This document shows positions 17,928 to 25,533 of a DNA stretch of 25,533 nucleotides, piece by piece. How positions within the stretch are numbered: position 1 is the stretch's first letter; the number at the start of each line of letters is the position of its first letter. The position numbers were made by a program, and so were the translations under genes. Source of the DNA: Hypsibius dujardini (lineage: Eukaryota; Tardigrada; Eutardigrada; Parachela; Hypsibiidae); contig LRSR01005559.1 in NCBI GenBank assembly GCA_001579985.1, positions 1 through 25,533 of the forward strand, written 5' to 3'. The notes beneath the pieces are model-generated. The model saw only the letters and a list, made by a program, of their open reading frames with translations, was not told the DNA's origin and searched no databases.

Positions 17928-18627
17928 TCATCTGTCTGTCTGTGTGACTGTGTGTCTGTGTGTTTGTGTGTCTGATTGTCTGTCTGTTTGTCTCCCTGTC
18001 TGTTTGTCTGTTTGTCTGTCAGTTGTAAGAGAGCATTTTAATTAATAAATTAGTAGCACTACACGAATTTATTTATAGAAGCCAATTCTTTGCCCATTTT
18101 ATTTTCTGTTTAGTGGATATAACTACAAAGCTGCGTCCGAGGCCCTGTATCGGGATCTCCGCCTGCTGGACAATCCCGACCAGGTGAAGACCAACGATGC
18201 CATCGCCTGGGACACCTCCTACTGGTTCTGGTCTGTCAACGTCCACAGCGCACCCGGTGTTCAGAGCGGAAACTTCGGTACGACCATAATGCGGATCAAC
18301 GGTGCCAGAGAGTGTGGAAACCGGCCGCCCAACACGACAGCGGCACGAAAACGCATCCAAATCTACGAAGCCGTCCTAGAATCCTTCGGTATTGCCGGTA
18401 GAAGCGTCTACTGCTCCAATCCATGCGATTGTGTCATCCCCACCGGAAGTTCTGGCGGTGGAGGAGGATCGAGCTGTAAGCAGACGTATACGGTGCAATC
18501 GGGTGATTCCTTCTGGGCGATTGCCAACACCTACGGTATGACCACTGCCCAGCTGCAAGCGCTCAATCCGGAGATTGGCAACCCATCCGCCATTTACCCC
18601 GGTCAATTGATTTGCGTGCGCCGTTAA
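17460..18627 (+). CDS. Secreted GH19 chitinase with C-terminal LysM domain
   Basis: Hydrolyses beta-1,4 links in chitin outside the cell. Exons 17460-17803 (TA|GTAAGG donor) and 18114-18627 (TTTAG acceptor, phase 2) give 285 residues. Residues 1-22 are a signal peptide ending VTA. The GH19 domain follows: IIHESAGLTAKEE holds Glu76, the likely acid, and Glu85, the likely base; the nine-residue spacing resembles compact bacterial-type GH19 enzymes. Next come YHGRGYIQLT, the family signature, split by the intron, and then NYKAAS, WDTSYWFW and IMRINGARECG. A Gly-rich linker leads to a LysM domain (about residues 236-285: YTVQSGDSFWAIA, LQALNPEI, YPGQLICV) that binds chitin-type sugars. The residue after IQLT is Tyr, made by the split codon TA|T, where many relatives have Trp or Ser-Trp. 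Roles in feeding, defence against fungi or cuticle turnover are possible; the sequence does not choose. A horizontal origin is possible but the spliced structure shows it is an established host gene. Confidence 0.94.
17804..18113 (+). other. Chitinase intron with TCTG microsatellite
   Basis: A 310-bp GTAAGG...TTTAG intron. Positions 17887-18021 are a TCTG/TGTC tetranucleotide array with a clean core of about nine units. Confidence 0.9.
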
Positions 18628-18789
18628 GAGTTACTTACCTTTGGCCAGTATTGCGCTCTGTTCATTCTCATATTTCTTGACAATTATACTAAGTATACCG
18701 GATTGATAGGCTGCAAATTATGAATCGTGGGACTGATTTATCAACATTTAGTTAACAGCGATCATGTCTCATCTGTTAAATTTTGACCC

Positions 18790-18983
18790 ATAAGCAGGCG
18801 TCCAGACAGACGTACAATCAGTCAGTCAATCAGTCAAACAAAGAGACAGACAGAGAGACAGACAGAGAGACAGAAAGAAAGACAGACAGAGAGAAAGAAA
18901 GAAAGTCAAACAGACAGACAGACATGCAGACAGACACCCAGTCATACAGACAGACAAACAACCAGACAGACAGACAGACAGAT

Positions 18984-19020
<37 letters not shown>

Positions 19021-19022
19021 CA
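18790..19022. repeat. CAGA/GACA microsatellite downstream of chitinase
   Basis: About 220 bp of CAGA, GAGA and AAGA units, the reverse complement type of the arrays upstream and in the intron. Open frames on both strands here are repeat artefacts. Confidence 0.9.
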
Positions 19023-19409
19023 AGGACACATAAATTATTATTCCGTTAAAGCAGAGTATTGGGTTTGAAACCGGTGGAAAAAAGGGTGCCCCGTGTCAAA
19101 CCACCCGCTTTTAGATCCTAATTCTAGAAACCTACAAGCAGTCTTATGCCGAAATTGAATCCTTATGGCCTGACTCGAAATCCGACCCCTCCCCCCAGGA
19201 ATTGTGTAAAGCTGGGCTCATCTAAGCTACGGTAATGATTCCATTGCCTGGAGTTAAATCAAATGCTCCGAAATGGTCACAGTTTAGGTGGAAGTTGACA
19301 TATGCCATAGCGAGTCATCATGGAGACGACAGCCAATGTAGTTTGGGTCTGATCGGGTTAATTAGAAACATTTACAGTCAACGACAAAATTGAGTACACC
19401 GGAGGGTCC

Positions 19410-19433
19410 GGGGAAGGGGCAAAAGGGGAGGGG
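19410..19433 (+). other. Predicted G-quadruplex
   Basis: Four separate runs of four G at 19410-19413, 19416-19419, 19425-19428 and 19430-19433, with loops of 2, 5 and 1 bases. Confidence 0.75.
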
Positions 19434-19727
19434 CAAGGGATGGTTTTCAAACAATCGAACAATCAACCACACCTAAGCACCCCCTGCGAGACTGGTAACT
19501 TACGAATTATTCCTGCTTGAGAACTATTCTTTCTCTCTATAAACACCCAGATCGACTTTGCTTTCCCCCTTTTTTAAGTTTTTATCCCTCCATTGAACAG
19601 CCAGACCCGCACGTCTCAGTGGAGTCAAAGTAAAAGCAGTAAAAACAACAAAAACAGCAAAATACATTACAGTACGGTAAAAATTGTGCCAGTAACCCCC
19701 CCCCCATAGACTCCATGTTAGAGAAAT

Positions 19728-19818
19728 GTGCCCTGGACACGCCTTTTTCGCCCTGCGCCCCTGTGCTCGCTAGGTAGGCGACATTGTTAAGAATTTGGAA
19801 AAGTCGTGTCCAGGGCAC
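19728..19818. repeat. 14-bp perfect inverted repeat spanning 91 bp
   Basis: GTGCCCTGGACACG at 19728-19741 is matched by its reverse complement at 19805-19818. It could be a hairpin or the ends of a tiny MITE, but no flanking target duplication is seen. Confidence 0.7.
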
Positions 19819-20641
19819 GGAAAATAAAAAAGGTGCCCTCCCCCCTGGCCGCGGACCTCAATTCAAGCTGTACAGAGCTATGAATCATTCTCGAGCGCGT
19901 CGAGCCTGACCGGTAACAAAGGATAACCAAGGTTATATCGAGCGATATTTCAAAACTGATTCATAGTTCCGTCCAATGACTTCTAAAAGAGATTCTAAGA
20001 TTCTGAGGTTATTACACATTATAAGCGTAAATAATTTGTGCTCCTCGGTTGACCAAAGTTGAAATAATTTGTTTAAGCAAAATTTGTTTGGAATTGCAAA
20101 TTCTCTTCTGTCAACTAAACTTAGCTGCACAGGATTGCTAGTTGTTTCTTGTTGCAGCTACGTGGAGGAATTTTTGTCTACAGTCCTTACATTTAGTCTG
20201 AATTAGTTATTGAGATACTATTATATTCGTAAACTATGTTGCGTACACGTATTTACAGACACAGATGCAAACTTAGATTTTGACTCATGCGAAAACTCAG
20301 GCACAGTCCTAGACACAGACACAAACACAGATACGGATATAAACATAAACCTAATTCTGTTGTTAGGCCTTGGTCCCTACTAGGACGGAACAACCTGAAC
20401 ATACAAGCTATTAATCTGAATAATAGCAGGAAAAATTGTGATAAAACTTTACTGGTAGAGGAGATTCGAGTTGAAAGGAAGGAACTGTCTCAGATTACTG
20501 TAGAACATATGCTTATATAGTCAGAGATAAAGAAAAGTTCCTGAACTAACGTACTAGTTCCTGCCGACATGGCGGAACTAAGTACATGGTGATAGCTGAG
20601 TAAGTACATCATATGAGAATGTGAAAGGAGGGTAGATAAGA

Positions 20642-20914
20642 ATGGCTGCACCGATTCTGCATTCATCCGAATTAGGCTTGATAAACTCCTTTCCCAATTC
20701 AAAACAGGGTCTGCTGAATGAAGGCTTGTGTTATGATGTGATCAACTTGGCGCAGACTGATTTCTCCGATTTTGCCGATAATTCGGAATGGGAAGAGTAC
20801 CCGATGATCCTCCAGACAGACTCAGTATTCAGGATGCCTAGCCAGGTTAAGCGGGTCATAGCAGTCGAGGTGTCCGTTGCCGTCCGTTTATTGGCCGAAT
20901 GCCGGCGCTGTTGA
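20642..20914 (+). CDS. Possible 90-residue ORF inside the long-TIR element
   Basis: This ORF starts in a good context (AAGAATGG) at the inner edge of the left arm and encodes an acidic protein with no recognised domain (FADNSEWEEYP, VAVRLLAECRRC). An AATAAA lies about 18 bp after the stop. The arms are non-coding elsewhere and the size is modest, so this may be chance. I have no function for it. Confidence 0.25.
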   Translation: MAAPILHSSELGLINSFPNSKQGLLNEGLCYDVINLAQTDFSDFADNSEWEEYPMILQTDSVFRMPSQVKRVIAVEVSVAVRLLAECRRC

Positions 20915-20944
20915 GCAGAAAAATCCACCAAATAAACTGCTTTG

Positions 20945-23344
20945 GCGCTTCCTGATGTCTTTCTTTATCGAAGCACCTCAGTTTTGGTTCGTGTAGTTCA
21001 TCCTTCATACACTTTAGTGTCGCATCGGACCAAGTATTTCTTCGTCTTGTACCAATTATCCTAAGCGCCTACCCATTACAAAAACTAACATCTAACTCAT
21101 ACCTAAAGACAAGTTAGAACAGCTGTTTGTACCTGCTCCATTGTCTGTTTAAACCTTTGCAAACACCCGTCATGCCTGGCGTTTGCGCTTTTTTTTCTGT
21201 TCTATCTGCAAAAACATAAATATAGAAAAGCTTGATCCCGCTACAATGGCGTTCAGAAATCATTTTCGTGTGACGAATTACACCACTTTACCAGCCCTCT
21301 GACAAGGGCTCCTTGCAAAAACTAAAACAAACTTTTCCTCAAATCATCCGGAACTGCGCACATCAAGTTTATTGTTCCGCTACTTTTGTGTAATACTCGT
21401 TCGGTCGCCCAATATTTCTCCGAGTATTCGCAATGATTCCTCCACAAGCCCTCCTGAAAACTGAAATCTGTCCACTGTTTCGGAACTATACGTGTATAGG
21501 AGTTATACAATGAATCAATCAAACAAATTTGAACGGTTTGTGACGTCCATGTGTTAAACCAATAAAAGCGCACAGTCTGTTAAAATGAAAGAAATGAAAA
21601 ATTGTCATGATATTTTCCATTTGCATCAGACTTTTTTTGTGTGATTGCGTTATTATTTAATTCGCTAAAGATCATTCAGAAAATCATTGTAGAGTTCAAA
21701 CCTCTAGTGGCATATCTCAAGGTGGAAGGAGCATTTGCCACCAGTCGATCTAACCATGTCCCAGAAGTGGCTAAGCCGACCAAAGGAGGTACGAGCAAAC
21801 ATGACAAAATGATCTGAAGTGGGAACATTATTGGAAACATCGCAGAGAACAGAACCGAGGAAGGCCTTTCAACGACAAAAGTAGGCTCACGATGTTACCA
21901 ACATTACTGAAAAACAGGGGATGGCGGAATTAGGAAACTGGGAGAATTTGAGTGTAGCAACAACGATAATTGGAACGAAAATTGATACGGCACGGAAAGA
22001 CAGAACGAAAACACGTGATTACCAGTGGCGGCTTCCAGGGATCCGTGAAACCCTAGAGAAAAAACGGAAAAAACTACGACAGAAAGTCTTTACTGAGAGG
22101 AAACCGGAAAAAGGAACAAAAAGAAACAAAACGGAGTATGCACGGAAAGCTGCAACCGGACAGATAATGTCACACACTAAAGAAAAAAGTCACGAAAGGG
22201 CAAAGACCAGACCCAAGAATGCACCGAAATATGACACGTTTGATGTACACGGAGAGCCCCAGACATATCCGAAATTTCCTAATTAGAAGGACTGAAAGCC
22301 GGATAACCATCGGTCAAAATAAGGATACCATTGACCGGTTTCGATTCGAAAGATCAATGGGGCGCAGCATAAGGTCTTGCAAAAATCGTCCAACAAGCGT
22401 AAAACGCCAAATGAACAGACCACAAGTCACAAATTTTATCACCCTGCGGCGGAACTGTATCTGCCAGCAGTTAGAGGACAGTCCCTAATGCGGAAACCAA
22501 AAAATGGTTGGCCGAAATGAGTTTATGACACCCATCCATCGCACCGTTCTGACCGAAGCCAGTCGAATTATAAGTTTCTCTTGATTGGTAGGTTCTCTTG
22601 TTCACTAAATAGACCGAGCAACATAGTTTGCAGCATACAAATGGAAGGAAGGTATCAACTGCGAACCGTTAATGGGTTATCAGTAGAGCAAACATAGCAG
22701 AACTAAAACGAAGAAGTGAGACTGAAGCCGCAACCGTACACCTTTTTATCACAATCCAGAGCGGGAAAAAGCACTTTGATCGACTACGGGAGCTCTTAAA
22801 TTTCATCATTCAACTTTGACAAGTCAGCAGTGCGTGATGCTATTAAAAAATGGTTTTATATGGAAACTGCCACATAGCATCAAGAAGACTCTTGAAAAAC
22901 TCATTCGTAGAAATGCGCATCTCAAAAGAATTGCGATTGGATACTCGATTTTCACACCTTACGAATTCGAGAATAAATACCAATTCAGCGAGACTGGAAG
23001 CGGCATTCTACTGAAACTTAAACCGGGCACTTGATAAGTAATAAATTTATGCAGTCTTGTGCACGGGCGCCAAAATCTCAAGTCTGTAATACATTTCAGC
23101 ACTTTCGTTCCTAAACGGCTGACTCAACTGGATTGGCCTGTGTAATTCATTAGCACATTCTTCCACATTTAGTGAACTGGCGCGGTAGATTGCTTGATTC
23201 TTTTAAGGATGCTGTACTTTGCGCCATGACTTCCAACACCGACTGACTACGCGTGGACGGTCGGGTGTACACGGAGGGCAGTGTTGTGTGATACCCAACA
23301 GATACCCAAAACTTACTAATAAGTAGTTTATTTACTTAATTAAC
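20945..23344. other. Interior of the long-TIR element, degenerate
   Basis: Open stretches such as 21921-22286 (very basic, rich in Lys, Arg and Thr, with RKDRTKTRDYQWRLPGIRE), 22219-22488 and 22816-23034, plus 21322-21573 on the minus strand, may be scraps of a lost coding region. None has a recognised motif, consistent splice sites or a partner frame. I do not call a gene here. Confidence 0.4.
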
Positions 23345-23621
23345 CCATTCCCATCTACCCTCACATCTATAATGTACTTACTCAGCTGTTATTATGAACA
23401 GAGTTCCGCCATGTTGGCAAGAATTAGTACGTGAACTCAGGAACAATTTTTTATCCCTGACTATATAAGCGTGTGTTCTGCAGTAATTTGGAGAGTTCCT
23501 TCTTTTTACATCTAATCTTCCCGACCAGTAAAGTTTTACTATGATTCTTCTCCTATATTATTCAGTCTAATGACTTGTAAGTTCAGGTTCTCCCGTCCTA
23601 GTAAGGACGGAAGTCTAACAG

Positions 23622-24754
23622 CACATTTGCCCCATGCTCTTTTATGAGGTCCAAAAAATATGAAGATCGCTTTCGGAGTTTGTCACGACAAGTGTGATCG
23701 TGATTAAGAGTTGAATAATTTTGGTAAGACAGTGGCAAATCACACTCAGTGTATTCGGACATCACCTAACATCCTGCTCATTGTTGACCACCTTTTTTTC
23801 TGGTCTCAACTTCTGGGTCACTGGCAACGCCATTAATTGCTAATTTCCCCCAGCAGGTCTTAACACTTTCGTCTCACTTTCTTAACACTGTCCTATACTA
23901 TTCGATCCCCAAAAGTTATTTTACATTAGCTTGGCATAGTCAGCAAAATATTTCGAAATCCGCAGGCAGAGCTGGCGACCGTTATTATCTGGCGTGTAGC
24001 ATCTCAAGCAACCCGAAGTGAAATTGATCTGAAAAATGATTCGTTACTTCACCCTGTGACATTAAACTATTTTTCTGTTTATGCTAATCGATTGCAGATT
24101 AAGTTTTAGATCGGGCAGTGTAAAGAAAACATACTTTCTATCTGTTAGTGAATCAGATTTTGTTATTGGTTTTGCTATTTTCGGATCACAGTCAGTAATT
24201 CGATAATTGTGTTCTTCTTTTTCTGTACATGTGCATAATCGCGTTATCAAAGCATGCAAACGCTTGCTTATTTATTTTCGGCTTGAAAAAGTCTCATTTT
24301 CGATTTCATAAATTAAAGTGCATGTAACTTTTGAGACTAAGTTCTACCAACTCCCACTTCCTTCTAATCGAAAAACAACAGAAACATACGATGACAAAAG
24401 GTTCAAGTGCCCTTTATGCAAACAAAAACAATTCTTCAATCTAACAATCAATCGCGTGTACACACGCCAAACTTGTCGATAGCAAGAAAACAGCGATATC
24501 CCAGATGCTTTTATTGCCTAAATGAGACGCGCTTTTTTTCACTCCAACTCCAAAATAAAGCAGATTTTTTATAAGAAAACGAAAGAAGAGAAAATTTTCT
24601 GTTGAATGAGTGGTGACCTACTTTCCCCCTGCTAGAGAGGACCCAATTAGGCTGTACCCTACGTTCCACCTATTCTCGCAAACGTCATACGATATACACA
24701 CTTAAAGCCTTCTGAGTTTTTGACATGTCGAGTTTCGAGCTTACGAAATGGAAA
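23622..24754. other. Intergenic AT-rich stretch
   Basis: No gene is supported. Its right end probably includes sequence beyond the 3' end of the Kir transcript. Confidence 0.5.
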
Positions 24755-24760
24755 TTTATT
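24755..24760 (-). terminator. Candidate polyadenylation signal of Kir gene
   Basis: TTTATT on the plus strand is AATAAA on the minus strand, 188 nt after the Kir stop codon. Confidence 0.5.
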
Positions 24761-24947
24761 CAGCGAAACTTGATGCTTGATTGTTCAGCAGGAGAAACAA
24801 CAAAACTGTTTGCGAACTTTCTTCATTACATATAGACAATAAGAAGGCGAAAAGAGAAAGCGTTTTGCGTTCTGTACAAACATTGAATGAAAGTATCAAA
24901 CCACGATTTTCGAACCGCAGATTCGGGGGTAGTGTTAGCGCGCACTC

Positions 24948-25492
24948 CTAGCGTATTCTAGGAAGCTCAATGGGCTGCATCGATATTGCCGGTGGATTGG
25001 CCGGGGAGCACCGCAGTGGGTCTTGGTAGATGACCGCCGCCGAGGCGGCCTCCTCCCGTGCCGTCGGACCCGGCGTTGAGCATCGTCTTATTTGCTGCGA
25101 GGTCGTCGGAGTCATCACCGACTCGAAGGTGATGTTGACATTCTCCGGCTGCAAGTGCGGCTGCGGCATATACTGTGGCGTGTATGAGCGGCGACGGTAT
25201 TGCGGTTTCGGCGGAGGAGCTGGAATCAGTGTGTCGGGCGGGAGGCCTTTCGCCACGTTCTCGGCAACCTTGTCGTCGGCCTGGCGCTGGTAGAGGTCTT
25301 TCGGTGAGCACCGAGGTGTGGACTCGACCTGGTAGATTTTGTTGAAGTAGTCGTGGTCGATGCGCACAGAACCGTCTTTGTAAGGGCGAACGACCTTTTC
25401 GAAGCGGTAGCCCCAACGAATCTCGTTCGGCAAATATGAAGTCCTTGCCTGCGTAGTTAGGCCTGTAGCTTCCACTATTCCCTCTAATATCA
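24948..25492 (-). CDS. Inward-rectifier K+ channel (Kir), last exon, partial
   Basis: Kir channels pass potassium inward across the plasma membrane. This exon encodes the end of the cytoplasmic domain, so no membrane segment is expected. It starts after TTATTGCAG; the first codon is split (one base from an upstream exon outside the window, then TG) and gives Val of the conserved V-ILEG strand. Family landmarks follow in order: ILEGIVEATG, TTQARTSYLPNEI, WGYRF, and DYFNKIYQVESTPRCSPKDL. A roughly 100-residue tail rich in Pro, Gln, Arg and Ser follows (PAPPPKPQYRRRSYTPQY) and ends PRIR with a TAG at 24948-24950. The tail shows no Kir2-type PDZ-binding end. Sequence from 25493 to the window edge is intron. 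Confidence 0.93.
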
Positions 25493-25533
25493 CTGCAATA
25501 ACATTTGAAACTATTCAATGAGATTCTCTTATT

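Larger units (their letters stand above)
19023..20360. other. Intergenic stretch, no gene
   Basis: It holds a strong quadruplex-like tract (19410-19433), a 14-bp inverted repeat pair (19728-19818), C-rich runs near 19186 and 19696, and a short CACAGA-type repeat near 20258-20335. I see no supported coding region. Confidence 0.5.
20361..23621. mobile_element. DNA element with ~280-bp terminal inverted repeats
   Basis: The left arm, about 20361-20645, and the right arm, about 23345-23621, are inverted copies, roughly 75-80% alike by eye. Shared blocks from the outside in are CTACTAGGACGG, CCTGAAC, AAAACTTTACTGGT, GAAGGAACT, GCTTATATAGTCAG, ACATGGCGGAACT, CAGCTGAGTAAGTACAT (AGCTGAG in left) and GGGTAGAT. 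The right outer end carries a palindrome, CCGTCCTAGTAAGGACGG. The 2.7-kb interior has no recognisable transposase, polymerase or integrase, and no target duplication was found. The superfamily is unknown; a decayed or non-autonomous element is most likely. Confidence 0.8.

Noticed and set aside
19842-19860. Possible hAT-like end (CTGGCCGCGGACC)
   Set aside because: No matching opposite end or 8-bp duplication was found.

Overview
This window is nuclear DNA from an invertebrate animal. The evidence is GT-AG spliced genes for a secreted Cu/Zn superoxide dismutase, a secreted GH19 chitinase and an inward-rectifier potassium channel, together with an RNA polymerase III type 5S rRNA gene, Tc1/mariner and hAT-type DNA transposons, long tetranucleotide microsatellites and sparse coding. 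An ecdysozoan is likely and a tardigrade is a reasonable guess, but the sequence alone does not settle the taxon.

Layout. At 75-1453 (minus) lies a multi-exon extracellular Cu/Zn SOD with a Thr-rich stalk; its last part is interrupted by a 220-bp hAT-like MITE with a perfect 8-bp target duplication. From about 3.1 to 15.8 kb is a tandem array of one secreted leucine-rich-repeat (LRR) family with a Cys-rich C-terminal cap and a GPI-like tail. It holds a decayed copy (3255-4545), intact gene 1 (5836-7309), a tail remnant (11080-11143), intact gene 2 (12669-14675) and a collapsed fragment (15197-15372). Promoter regions, 3' flanks and spacers are duplicated with the genes. The spacer of unit 1 carries a 5S rRNA gene that unit 2 lacks. 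A complete but dead mariner (9208-10500) sits between the units, and a truncated relative follows the array (15849-16510).

From 17460 to 18627 is a two-exon GH19 chitinase with a C-terminal LysM domain. It is bracketed by TCTG-type microsatellites, with another array in its intron. From about 20361 to 23621 is a 3.3-kb element with terminal inverted repeats of about 280 bp; it has no recognisable transposase, and a fragment of its arm lies at 10987-11062. At 24948-25492 (minus) is the last exon of a Kir channel whose other exons lie beyond the window.

The most striking biology is the LRR/GPI family. The two intact paralogues share exon sizes and all six cap cysteines, but one has expanded its stalk from about two to exactly 24 heptads of a Thr/Gln-rich repeat. 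The pattern suggests a fast-evolving surface or secreted protein family. No joint pathway links the genes here: SOD, chitinase, LRR family and Kir look like unrelated neighbours.
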